Of a stretch of 42,772 nt of DNA, positions 32,101 to 40,478 are shown in pieces. Position 1 is the stretch's first letter. Each line of letters begins with the position of its first letter. The notes beneath the pieces are model-generated. The model saw only the letters and a program-made list of their open reading frames with translations, ran no database searches and was not told the DNA's origin. The stretch lies in contig SVFZ01000092.1 of NCBI GenBank assembly GCA_015056585.1, positions 1 to 42,772 of the forward strand, in the 5' to 3' direction. The position numbers and the translations under genes are program-made. The DNA is from Butyrivibrio sp. GTDB lineage: Bacteria; Bacillota; Clostridia; Lachnospirales; Lachnospiraceae.

Positions 32101-34755
32101 ATGAGACAATTTACAGCTAATGAACTGCGCAAGGCTTGGAAGCAGTTTTATATTGACAGAGGACACGTGGATTGCGGCGCTGTTTCACTAGTTTCTGACG
32201 GCTCTACCGGTGTTATGTTCAATGTTGCCGGAATGCAGCCGCTTATGCCATATCTTCTCGGCAAAAAACATCCTATGGGAACACGTCTTTGCAATGTTCA
32301 GGGATGCGTTCGTACAAACGATATTGATTCAGTAGGCGATAAGAGCCACGGTACATTCTTTGAGATGATGGGAAGCTGGTCTTTGGGCGACTACTTCAAA
32401 AAAGAGCGCTGCCAGTGGAGTTTCGAGCTTCTTACTGAGCTCTTTGGATTTGACAGAGATCACCTTGCAGCTACTGTTTTTGCCGGTGACGATAATGCTC
32501 CAAGGGATGAAGAAGGCGCAAAGTATCGTATTGAATCAGGATTTAAGCCTGAAAATATTTTTTATCTTCCTGCAGAGGATAACTGGTGGGGGCTTGAATA
32601 TGGTCCCTGCGGCCCTGACAGTGAGATGTTTTATGTAAAAGATGTTCCTGATTGCGGACCAAACTGTGGACCGGGATGTCACTGTGGCAAATATACAGAG
32701 ATTGGTAACGATGTTTTCATGCAGTATGAGAAGCATCATGACGGACATCTTACACCACTTTCACAGAAAAACGTTGATACCGGATGGGGCCTTGAGCGTA
32801 TTCTTGCTTTCTTAAACGGTGTTGATGATGTTTATAAGATTGATCTTCATGCACCTGTAATTGCATATATTGAAAAAGAGAGCGGAGTTAAGTATGAGTC
32901 TGATGAGAAGACCACAAGATCTATGAGAATTCTTGCAGACCACACACGTACTGCTGTAATGCTCATCGGTGATGAAGCAAAGCTCCTTCCTTCAAATACA
33001 GGTGCAGGATACATCTTAAGAAGACTTATCCGCCGCGCTGTAAGACATGCAAGGAATCTCGGACTTAACAAGCAGCAGATTCTTGGTGTGGCACAGATCT
33101 ATATTGATGAGTACAAGGAAAGTTATGAACACCTTAATAAGAACATCAAGTTTGTTCTTACAGAGCTTGAGAGAGAGATCACTCGTTTCGAGTCTACTCT
33201 TGAGAACGGCATGAAGGAGTTCAAGAAGATTCTTGATGCTACTTCAGCTGCCGGTAAAAAGGAAATCGAAGGAAAGGATGCTTTCTTCCTTTACGATACA
33301 TTTGGATTCCCTGTGGAGCTTACAGTTGAGCTTGCGCAGGAGGAAGGTTTTAGTGTAGATGAGAAGGGCTTTGCAGCTTCTATGGAAGAGCAGAAGCAGA
33401 AGGCAAGAGAAAATCAGAACTTCTCAGCAAATCTTTCCACAGGAGTGGGAGTATTTGACAGCCTTGATGAGTCTGTAAAGTGCGAATTCCTTGGTTATGA
33501 GGCACTTGGCTGTGATGGCAGTATTGTTGCTATGGCTGACGGAGAGGCTCTTGTAAATGAGCTGAAAGAAGGCCAGCAGGGCAGCATTATTACAGACAGA
33601 ACAACCTTCTATGGCACAATGGGTGGCCAGGTTGGTGATATTGGTGAAATCCTTGGAACAGACGGTTCTAAGTTTGAAGTTGCTGAGACAATTCATGTTG
33701 CAGGTGGAAGAACAGCTCATGTAGGTAAGGTTGTAACAGGAACTTTCAAGACTTCTGACAAGGTATCTCTTAATGTGGATGCTGAGAACAGAGCGAAGAC
33801 ATGTCGTAACCATTCAGCTACTCACCTTCTTCAGAAGGCTCTTCAGGAGGTTCTTGGTGACGGTGTTGAGCAGGCCGGTTCTTATCAGGATCCTGACAAG
33901 ACAAGATTTGACTTTAGCTATCATCAGGCTATGACAGCTGAAGAGATTCAGAAGGTCGAGACTATAGTAAATAACAAGATTTTAGAGGCACTTCCTGTAG
34001 TTACCAAGGAGATGTCTATAGAGGATGCTAAAAAGACCGGAGCAATGGCCCTTTTTGGTGAAAAGTACGGCGATGTTGTAAGAGTAGTAAACATGGGCGA
34101 TTACTCAATCGAGCTTTGCGGTGGTACACATGTTGCCAATACAAGCCACATCGGACTTTTCAAGATTGTTTCAGAGAGCGGAGTTGCTGCAGGTGTTCGC
34201 CGTATCGAAGCTCTTACGGGAAACAATGCAAGAGAGTACTACAAGAATGTAGAGGGATCTCTTCACGAGGCAGCCAAGATGCTCAAGGCTAATCCTTCAG
34301 ACATCACAGCTCAGATCAAGAAGCTTCAGGAAGAACTCAAGGCCCTTAAGAGTGAGAATGAGTCACTTAAGAGTAAGGAAGCTCAGGCAGCTCTTGGCGA
34401 TGTAATGGATCGGGTTAAGGAAATCAAGGGAGTTAAGCTTCTTGCTACATCAGTTAAAGGTGTAGACATGAACGGACTTCGTGACCTTGGCGATCAGCTT
34501 AAGACCAAGCTTGGAGACGGAGTTGTTGTGCTCATATCCGAAGCTGACGGCAAAGTAAATCTTGTTACAATGGCTACAGATGGAGCAATAGCTCTTGGAG
34601 CCCATGCAGGAAATCTTGTAAAAGCTATTGCACCAAAGGTTGGCGGTGGCGGCGGTGGCCGTCCAAATATGGCTCAGGCCGGAGGTAAGAATCCTGCAGG
34701 CATTCCTGATGCTCTTGCAGAGGCAGAGAGTGTTCTCTTATCTCAGATTCGCTGA
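32101..34755 (+). CDS. alaS: Alanyl-tRNA synthetase
   Basis: An 884-residue AlaS. The class II aminoacylation core opens FTANELRKAWKQFYIDRGHVD. The editing domain has the zinc ligands HSATH (about 577) and the CGGTH motif (about 679). The C-Ala domain ends with a GGGGGGRP run. The core contains a Cys-rich insert, DCGPNCGPGCHCGKY (about 180-194), seen in some anaerobe AlaS proteins and possibly a metal site. GGAGG precedes ATG 32101 closely. It is cotranscribed with glyQS. Confidence 0.97.
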   Translation: MRQFTANELRKAWKQFYIDRGHVDCGAVSLVSDGSTGVMFNVAGMQPLMPYLLGKKHPMGTRLCNVQGCVRTNDIDSVGDKSHGTFFEMMGSWSLGDYFKKERCQWSFELLTELFGFDRDHLAATVFAGDDNAPRDEEGAKYRIESGFKPENIFYLPAEDNWWGLEYGPCGPDSEMFYVKDVPDCGPNCGPGCHCGKYTEIGNDVFMQYEKHHDGHLTPLSQKNVDTGWGLERILAFLNGVDDVYKIDLHAPVIAYIEKESGVKYESDEKTTRSMRILADHTRTAVMLIGDEAKLLPSNTGAGYILRRLIRRAVRHARNLGLNKQQILGVAQIYIDEYKESYEHLNKNIKFVLTELEREITRFESTLENGMKEFKKILDATSAAGKKEIEGKDAFFLYDTFGFPVELTVELAQEEGFSVDEKGFAASMEEQKQKARENQNFSANLSTGVGVFDSLDESVKCEFLGYEALGCDGSIVAMADGEALVNELKEGQQGSIITDRTTFYGTMGGQVGDIGEILGTDGSKFEVAETIHVAGGRTAHVGKVVTGTFKTSDKVSLNVDAENRAKTCRNHSATHLLQKALQEVLGDGVEQAGSYQDPDKTRFDFSYHQAMTAEEIQKVETIVNNKILEALPVVTKEMSIEDAKKTGAMALFGEKYGDVVRVVNMGDYSIELCGGTHVANTSHIGLFKIVSESGVAAGVRRIEALTGNNAREYYKNVEGSLHEAAKMLKANPSDITAQIKKLQEELKALKSENESLKSKEAQAALGDVMDRVKEIKGVKLLATSVKGVDMNGLRDLGDQLKTKLGDGVVVLISEADGKVNLVTMATDGAIALGAHAGNLVKAIAPKVGGGGGGRPNMAQAGGKNPAGIPDALAEAESVLLSQIR

Positions 34756-34781
34756 TCAGTAAAAAATATTTCGTAAAATGC

Positions 34782-34809
34782 TTGACGAGATATGATTTTG
34801 TGTTATAAT
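34782..34809 (+). promoter_or_regulatory. Promoter of rpsU
   Basis: TTGACG at 34782-34787, a 16-bp spacer and a perfect TATAAT at 34804-34809, about 94 bp before the rpsU start. The leader 34816-34902 has no obvious riboswitch. Confidence 0.8.
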
Positions 34810-34902
34810 TATTCGTGTTATGTGAGTTTATAGGCTCAAAGCATAATAAATAACCCAATCAGTCATGTACTTGAAGGGACTGAAGGGAGGGTAAGAGTAG
34901 AG

Positions 34903-35079
34903 ATGTCAACTGTAATTGTTAAAGAAAACGAGACTTTGGATAGCGCACTGCGTCGTTTTAAGAGAAGTTGCGCAAAGGCTGGTATCCAGCAGGAGATTCG
35001 TAAGAGAGAACATTACGAGAAGCCAAGCGTAAGACGCAAGAAGAAGTCTGAGGCAGCAAGAAAGCGCAAATATAACTAA
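34903..35079 (+). CDS. rpsU: 30S ribosomal protein S21
   Basis: A 58-residue basic protein beginning [20 protein letters not shown] and ending in a Lys/Arg-rich tail ([11 protein letters not shown]). Both are diagnostic of bS21, which binds the small subunit near the anti-Shine-Dalgarno region. The binding site GAAGGGAGGG lies 13-22 nt upstream, with GAGTAGAG closer. It has its own promoter and terminator. Confidence 0.97.
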   Translation: MSTVIVKENETLDSALRRFKRSCAKAGIQQEIRKREHYEKPSVRRKKKSEAARKRKYN

Positions 35080-35089
35080 ATCAATCAGT

Positions 35090-35121
35090 AAAAAGTCCTT
35101 GGTTTATCCGGGGACTTTTTT
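35090..35121 (+). terminator. Intrinsic terminator after rpsU
   Basis: AAAAGTCC (35091-35098) pairs with GGACTTTT (35112-35119), and the T-run continues to 35121. It lies 11 bp beyond the stop codon. Confidence 0.88.
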
Positions 35122-35240
35122 ATTGCTTTTTTCAGAAATAAAAAAGTCATGTTTTTGCAGGGATTGAAATTATTCGAAAAATAACCGTTTGTATGATAAA
35201 ATACAATTTGTTACGTTCTTTGATATAGAAAGAGTTTTAT

Positions 35241-36104
35241 ATGTGGATATATATTTTAATAGCGATTGTATTGATCGTAATAGTATCTATTCTTGTTATA
35301 TATCATGATACCCATACTTTTGTGGTCAGAAATTATGAGGTTACTACTGATAAGATAAAAGGTGAATACACTTTTGCCCTTTTGTCGGATCTGCATGGCT
35401 ATGTGTTTGGAAATAACAATGATACTCTGATAAAGGCAGTACTTGATTCGAAACCTGATGCCGTTCTCTGTGCAGGAGATATGTTTACAGGACATTATGA
35501 AAAAGGCAGGATCAACTATGAACCCGGACTTCATCTTTTGTCCGAGCTGGCAAAGACCTGCCCTGTCTATATGGCAAACGGCAATCATGAAAATAAGATT
35601 AAGACAACCACAAGCGTCTTCGGAAATTTTTACGACAGGTACAGGAGCAAATTGCAAAGAGCAGGGGTAAAAGTTCTTGAGAATGACAGCTGTAAAATAG
35701 AAGGCACCAATATAAGAGTGACAGGGCTTGAACTTAGTCATGATTATTTCAGCAAGGTCATTATGACCAAGATGGAAGATGGCGTTGTGGACAGGTATGT
35801 GGGCAAAAGTGACAGCTCCGAATATCAGGTACTTATAGCACATAACCCTTTGTATTTCCCTAAATATGCTGAATGGGGCGCGGACCTGACTGTTTCGGGT
35901 CATGTTCATGGGGGAATTGTAAGGCTTCCTTTTTTAGGAGGAGTTATTTCTCCGGCAATAGTTCTTTTCCCAAAATATGATGGCGGAAAATTTGAAATTG
36001 ATGATAAGAAAATGATACTGAGCAGAGGACTTGGCACTCACAGCATACATGTGAGAATGTTCAATCCTTGCGAGCTTTGTATCATTCACGTTAGAGGAGT
36101 TTGA
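35241..36104 (+). CDS. Membrane-anchored metallophosphoesterase, YkuE/YaeI-like
   Basis: A 287-residue phosphoesterase with one N-terminal membrane helix (about 3-22). The five metal motifs are in order: LSDLHG (48-53), AGDMF, GNHE (near 118), SHD region and SGHVHGG (about 221-227). Family members hydrolyse phosphodiesters or lipid headgroups such as UDP-2,3-diacylglucosamine-like substrates at the membrane; the substrate here is unknown. GAAAGAG precedes ATG 35241. scpA starts 4 nt after the stop, so the genes are probably cotranscribed. Confidence 0.9.
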   Translation: MWIYILIAIVLIVIVSILVIYHDTHTFVVRNYEVTTDKIKGEYTFALLSDLHGYVFGNNNDTLIKAVLDSKPDAVLCAGDMFTGHYEKGRINYEPGLHLLSELAKTCPVYMANGNHENKIKTTTSVFGNFYDRYRSKLQRAGVKVLENDSCKIEGTNIRVTGLELSHDYFSKVIMTKMEDGVVDRYVGKSDSSEYQVLIAHNPLYFPKYAEWGADLTVSGHVHGGIVRLPFLGGVISPAIVLFPKYDGGKFEIDDKKMILSRGLGTHSIHVRMFNPCELCIIHVRGV

Positions 36105-36108
36105 TTAA

Positions 36109-36858
36109 ATGTCGTTGGAAGTAAAGCTTCAGGTTTTTGAAGGGCCGCTTGACCTTTTGCTTCACCTGATAGATAAGAACCAGATAGATATATATGATAT
36201 TCCGATTGCCAATATTACTGAGCAGTATATGGCTTATATAGGTGCGATGCAGAGAGACGACATGGAAGTTACCAGTGAATTTCTTGTGATGGCAGCGACT
36301 CTTATTGATATCAAGTGTAAAATGCTCCTTCCGAAGGAGGTTAATGAGGACGGAGAGGAAGAGGACCCAAGAGCTGAGCTTGTTGAGAAACTTCTGGAAT
36401 ATAAGATGTACAAGTATATGGCCTATGAACTCAAGGACAGACAGCTTGATGCAGGTCTTTCCTGGTACAGGGACAGGAATATTCCACAGGAAGTCAAGGA
36501 CTATGAGATTCCGCTTGATCTCTCTGAACTGATCGGGGATGCAACTCTGACAAAACTTAACGAAATATTCCAGGATCTGCTAAAAAGGCAGGAAGATAAG
36601 GTTGACCCGATACGTAGTAAATTCGGTAATATTGAGAAAGAAGAAGTTGATATGGATGCCAAGACGCTTTATATCAGGGCGTACATCAGAGAACATTCAC
36701 GTTTTTCTTTCAGACAGCTTTTGGAGAAGCAACACAATAAGACAGAGATCATCGTCACTTTCCTTGTAATGCTTGAAGAGATCAAGCTTGGAGAGATCGA
36801 GATAGAACAGGATTCTACCTTTGGCGATATTATGATAACATCAAGGAAGGCAAGTTAA
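36109..36858 (+). CDS. scpA: Segregation and condensation protein A
   Basis: A 249-residue kleisin. The start KLQVFEGPLDLLLHLIDKNQIDIYDIPIA is the family's signature. The C-terminal winged-helix part (ARTLYIRAYIREHSRFSFRQLLE-like, about 185-210) contacts the Smc head. With ScpB and Smc it forms the condensin that compacts and segregates the chromosome. One base separates it from scpB, the standard arrangement. Confidence 0.96.
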   Translation: MSLEVKLQVFEGPLDLLLHLIDKNQIDIYDIPIANITEQYMAYIGAMQRDDMEVTSEFLVMAATLIDIKCKMLLPKEVNEDGEEEDPRAELVEKLLEYKMYKYMAYELKDRQLDAGLSWYRDRNIPQEVKDYEIPLDLSELIGDATLTKLNEIFQDLLKRQEDKVDPIRSKFGNIEKEEVDMDAKTLYIRAYIREHSRFSFRQLLEKQHNKTEIIVTFLVMLEEIKLGEIEIEQDSTFGDIMITSRKAS

Positions 36859-36859
36859 A

Positions 36860-37429
36860 ATGACAAGAGAAGAAGGCGCAGCCATAGTTGAAGCAATTCT
36901 TTTTACAATGGGTGATTCTGTTGAAATCAGTGCACTTGCTAAGGCTATAGAAACAGATGTCAAAGAAGTAAAAGGCTTTATAGAATACCTAAAAGAAAAA
37001 TACGAGAAAAACGACAGCGGAATAGGCATTGTGGAACTGGAAAAAGCTGTTCAGCTCTGCACCCGTAAAGAGATGTACGAATATCTTGTAAAGATTGCAA
37101 AAGCTCCGAAGAAAGCAGTTCTTACGGATTCACTGATGGAGACATTGTCAATCATAGCTTATAAGCAGCCTATTACCAGGCTTGAAGTGGAGAAAATCCG
37201 TGGAGTGAATTCCGATCATGCGGTTAACAGGCTTGTGGAATTCGGACTGGTTCAGGAGCTTGGAAGACTTGATGCTCCGGGAAGACCTCTTTTGTTTGGA
37301 ACGACTGAAGAATTCCTTAGAAGTTTTGGAGTAAAGAGTCTGGAAGATCTTCCGTCTATAGGCGCTGTGCAGGTTGAGGAATTTAAGGCTCAGGCCGAAC
37401 AGGAAGTTAACGTCAAACTGGATATTTAA
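36860..37429 (+). CDS. scpB: Segregation and condensation protein B
   Basis: A 189-residue protein with two winged-helix domains. It opens EEGAAIVEAILFTMGDSVE and carries the conserved core ETLSIIAYKQPITRLEVEKIRGVNSDHAV at about 94-122, ending GRPLLFGTTEEFLRSFG. It binds the ScpA linker as a dimer. An AAGGCAAG site inside the scpA end serves the start. Confidence 0.96.
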   Translation: MTREEGAAIVEAILFTMGDSVEISALAKAIETDVKEVKGFIEYLKEKYEKNDSGIGIVELEKAVQLCTRKEMYEYLVKIAKAPKKAVLTDSLMETLSIIAYKQPITRLEVEKIRGVNSDHAVNRLVEFGLVQELGRLDAPGRPLLFGTTEEFLRSFGVKSLEDLPSIGAVQVEEFKAQAEQEVNVKLDI

Positions 37430-37514
37430 TGGCAAAATAAACGGTAAGAACATTACGATTTAATGAAAATTCCGCACATTTAATCAATAATTAATATACA
37501 ATTCTCAAAACATA

Positions 37515-37554
37515 GGGAAAATGCTGATTTTTTTATGCATTTTTCCTTTTTTTT
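37515..37554 (+). terminator. Intrinsic terminator after scpB
   Basis: GGAAAATGC (37516-37524) pairs with GCATTTTTCC (37537-37546, one bulged T), followed by eight T residues at 37547-37554. Confidence 0.85.
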
Positions 37555-37565
37555 GCGGTAATTTA

Positions 37566-37574
37566 TGATATACT
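37566..37574 (+). promoter_or_regulatory. Extended -10 promoter of the decarboxylase cluster
   Basis: TGATATACT (37566-37574) is an extended -10. No good -35 hexamer is seen. It is the only promoter-like match between the scpB terminator and the carboxyltransferase gene. The leader is about 145 nt. Confidence 0.5.
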
Positions 37575-37724
37575 ATATTCTGACTTATGTTGCGGTATTA
37601 GCGACTATTCAGTGCCGGATATGTAGCAGGATTGACTTACATGGATGAACATGGAAGCAGAAGATATGATTACATTTCAGACATGGCTCTGAATAATATA
37701 ATAACTTTTTACGGAGGTAAACAA

Positions 37725-39155
37725 ATGAGTAGTTCTTCACAAGCGAGACAAAGGATCAATGCTTTGCTCGATGAAAACAGTTTCGTTGAAATTGGCGCTC
37801 TTGTGACAGCCAGAAACACAGATTTCAATCTGAAACAGGAAGAAACACCATCTGACGGCGTTGTTACCGGATATGGTGTGATCGATGGCAATCTGGTTTA
37901 TATCTATAGCCAGGATGCATCAGTGCTTGGTGGATCTATCGGCGAGATGCATGCCAAAAAAATCGTTCGCCTGTATGATCTGGCTATCAAGACAGGCTCA
38001 CCTGTAATCGGTCTTATTGATTCTACAGGAATTCGTCTGCAGGAGGCAACAGATGCGCTTAATGCTTTTGGCGAAATCTATCTTAAGGAAGTGGAGGCTT
38101 CAGGAGTTGTTCCTCAGATCACAGTTGTCTTCGGTTCTTGTGGTGGCGGACTTTCTCTTATTCCTTCTCTTACAGACTTTACATTCATGGAGGCTGACAA
38201 GGCCAGACTCTTTGTGAATTCTCCTAACGCACTCGAAGGCAATTATAAAGAGAAGTGCGATACTTCATCAGCTAAGTGGCAGAGCTCTGAAACAGGCAAT
38301 GTTGATGTTGTGGCAGATGAGGCTACAATTTATGCGCAGGTTAGGGAACTGGTTTCTCTTATTCCTTCAAACAATGAGGATGGAGATTCTTATCAGGAAT
38401 GCGCTGATGACCTTAACAGAGTATGCGAGAACCTTGATGGAGCCACAGCTGATCCGTCTGTTATTGCAAGACAGATTTCCGATAACGGCGTATTCTTTGA
38501 GACTAAGAGAGAATTCGCCAAGGATATGGTTACCGGATTTATCAGGCTTAACGGCGCTACTGTTGGTTTTGTTGCAAACAGAACAGCAGTATTTGATGAG
38601 AACGGCAAGGAAGCTGAGAAATTTACAGACAAGCTTTCTGCAAAAGCATGTGAGAAAGCAGCTGAGTTTGTAAACTTCTGTGATGCATTTGATCTCCCTG
38701 TTCTCACTCTTACAAATGCAACAGGATTTGGCACTTCAAAGTGTGATGAGAGACACGTTGCAAAGGCTGCCGGCAAGCTTGTATATGCTTTGGCAAATGC
38801 AACAGTCCCAAAGGTTAACCTGGTTACAGGTAAGGCTTTCGGAAGTGCATATGTAATTATGAACTCAAGAGCTATCGGAGCAGATGTTACATTCAGCTGG
38901 CCTGATGCTCAAATCGGAACTATGGATGCAAATCTTGCTGCTAAGATCATGTGCGATGGCAAGGATGCAGAGACAGTATCTAAGGCTGCTTCTGATTATG
39001 CTGCACTTCAGAACAATGTTAAGAGTGCTGCTGCAAGAGGCTATGTTGATGAGATAGTTGAGCCTGCTGATACAAGAAAGTATGTAATTGGCGCATTCGA
39101 AATGCTTTTTACAAAAAGAGATGAGCGTCCTGCTAAAAAACACGGCACAGTTTAA
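37725..39155 (+). CDS. Acyl-CoA-type carboxyltransferase of a Na+-pumping decarboxylase cluster
   Basis: A 476-residue protein with two crotonase-fold halves. Conserved parts are GGSIGEMHAKKIVRLYDLA (about 70-88), the first oxyanion segment DSTGIRLQEA, and the second half with LPVLTLTNATGFG, KLVYALANATVPKVNLVTGKAFGSAYV and FSWPDAQIGTMD. It resembles the alpha subunit of methylmalonyl- or glutaconyl-CoA decarboxylase and the 12S subunit of transcarboxylase, which transfer CO2 between acyl-CoA and biotin. The two oxyanion segments are divergent, so the acyl-CoA is not assigned. GGAGG at 37713-37717 sets ATG 37725. The frame stays open upstream to 37632 and includes ATG 37641, an alternative start 28 codons longer. 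Confidence 0.82.
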   Translation: MSSSSQARQRINALLDENSFVEIGALVTARNTDFNLKQEETPSDGVVTGYGVIDGNLVYIYSQDASVLGGSIGEMHAKKIVRLYDLAIKTGSPVIGLIDSTGIRLQEATDALNAFGEIYLKEVEASGVVPQITVVFGSCGGGLSLIPSLTDFTFMEADKARLFVNSPNALEGNYKEKCDTSSAKWQSSETGNVDVVADEATIYAQVRELVSLIPSNNEDGDSYQECADDLNRVCENLDGATADPSVIARQISDNGVFFETKREFAKDMVTGFIRLNGATVGFVANRTAVFDENGKEAEKFTDKLSAKACEKAAEFVNFCDAFDLPVLTLTNATGFGTSKCDERHVAKAAGKLVYALANATVPKVNLVTGKAFGSAYVIMNSRAIGADVTFSWPDAQIGTMDANLAAKIMCDGKDAETVSKAASDYAALQNNVKSAAARGYVDEIVEPADTRKYVIGAFEMLFTKRDERPAKKHGTV

Positions 39156-39172
39156 TGAAGGGAGCACTCAAA

Positions 39173-40003
39173 ATGAAACATAAAATGCTTGTTTTGGGCG
39201 TAATGCTTAGCTGCCTTCTTGGACTGACAGCCTGCGGTGAAAATGCAGAAATTAACACCGTTGAAGGAAGCAGGTATTCGTCTGATATATTTACAGCTGA
39301 AGCTTTAAAGACTTATGCTTCGACTATCGAGGACAACAACTTTGAGTATTGGTATCTTCAGGGAATTACTCCTGAGAACTTTGAAGACAAGCTTTACCTC
39401 GATATTGCGATGAGTACATCAGATGACAGGTATAATGTTCTTGCTAATGGTTACGAGAGCTGGTACAAGACTGTTGAAGATCTTGGATATTCAGACCTTT
39501 CAACCCTGCAGGATGATATCTATGTAAAAGATGTAACTTACCAGATCAATAAAGATGGTGTGCTGGTTGTGGATGCTAAGTTGGCAGGAACCAGTCATAC
39601 CGCTGATATGGAAATTTATCTTACTAACAGAGGAGAACCTACAGATATAGGTGTAACTCTTAATAAGACATTAGGAGAAAAGCTTGAGAATGCCGGACTT
39701 AATACTCTTTTAGGCATGGGAATGGCTTTTGCGATCCTTATTATCATTTCACTTATCATTTCTCTTTTCCCTATCTTTATAGGCGGAGGCAATAAGAAAA
39801 AGAAAGAGAGTGACAAGGAAATTGCCGAAAAGGCAATGGATAATACAATCAGTCAGATTGCTGAGCAGGAAGAACTTGTTGGAGACACAGAGCTTGTTGC
39901 GGTAATTGCAGCAGCGATTGCAGCCTATGAGGGAAGTGGTTCAGCAGATGGCTACCGAGTAAGATCCATAAGAAAAGTAAACAATAATTGGAAAAAACAC
40001 TAA
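39173..40003 (+). CDS. OadG-like lipoprotein with extra extracytoplasmic domain
   Basis: A 276-residue protein. The signal peptide ends in the lipobox LTAC (Cys21). Residues about 30-170 form an extracytoplasmic alpha/beta domain resembling DUF3887-like folds. A membrane helix follows at about 178-206 (LLGMGMAFAILIIISLIISLF). A cytoplasmic tail then has ELVAVIAAAIAAYEG and VRSIRKVNNNWKK, the C-terminal pattern of OadG-family gamma subunits. Normal OadG is about 80-120 residues without the lipoprotein part. AGGGAG before ATG 39173 is better spaced than the overlapping ATG 39155. It presumably anchors the decarboxylase complex to the membrane. Confidence 0.8.
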   Translation: MKHKMLVLGVMLSCLLGLTACGENAEINTVEGSRYSSDIFTAEALKTYASTIEDNNFEYWYLQGITPENFEDKLYLDIAMSTSDDRYNVLANGYESWYKTVEDLGYSDLSTLQDDIYVKDVTYQINKDGVLVVDAKLAGTSHTADMEIYLTNRGEPTDIGVTLNKTLGEKLENAGLNTLLGMGMAFAILIIISLIISLFPIFIGGGNKKKKESDKEIAEKAMDNTISQIAEQEELVGDTELVAVIAAAIAAYEGSGSADGYRVRSIRKVNNNWKKH

Positions 40004-40051
40004 TAGATATCGGAGAGATCACAGAAGATGTGATCGTTGAAAGGAGAAACA

Positions 40052-40411
40052 ATGAAGAACTATACAATAACCGTTAACGGAAACGTATATGATGTAACTG
40101 TAGAAGAAGGCGCAGGATCAGGAGCAGCTCCTGTTGTATCAGCTCCTGTTGTAAAAGCACCTGCAGCTCCTGCAAAGAAGGCATCTGCCGGTGCAGGATC
40201 AATCAAGGTTGAAGCCGGTGCTGCCGGTAAGGTTCTTAAGATCAATGCCAGCGTAGGTCAGGCAGTTAAGAAGGGTGATACAGTTGTTACTATCGAGTCA
40301 ATGAAGATGGAGATTCCTATGGTTGCTCCTTCTGACGGAACTGTTGCAAGTATTGATGTTGCTGCCGGAGATGCTGTTGAGGCAGGTGCATGCCTTGCTA
40401 CTTTGAACTGA
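40052..40411 (+). CDS. Biotin carboxyl carrier protein of the decarboxylase
   Basis: A 119-residue carrier. A short N-terminal domain (MKNYTITVNGNVYDVTVEE) and an Ala/Pro-rich flexible linker (about 24-48) lead to a C-terminal biotinyl domain with Lys85 in ESMKMEI. The common motif is AMKM; Ser replaces Ala here. The biotin on Lys85 carries CO2 between the carboxyltransferases and the membrane beta subunit. AAGGAGA sets ATG 40052 rather than the TTG five codons upstream. Confidence 0.93.
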   Translation: MKNYTITVNGNVYDVTVEEGAGSGAAPVVSAPVVKAPAAPAKKASAGAGSIKVEAGAAGKVLKINASVGQAVKKGDTVVTIESMKMEIPMVAPSDGTVASIDVAAGDAVEAGACLATLN

Positions 40412-40478
40412 TCTGTAGTCGGAGATAAATAGTTTTCATTACTTAAACTTGATTAGAAAACAGAAATGAGGATAAAAA

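Noticed and set aside
35256..35909. 217-codon minus-strand open frame
   Set aside because: It is opposite the metallophosphoesterase gene, which has all its metal motifs. There is no supporting promoter or binding site.
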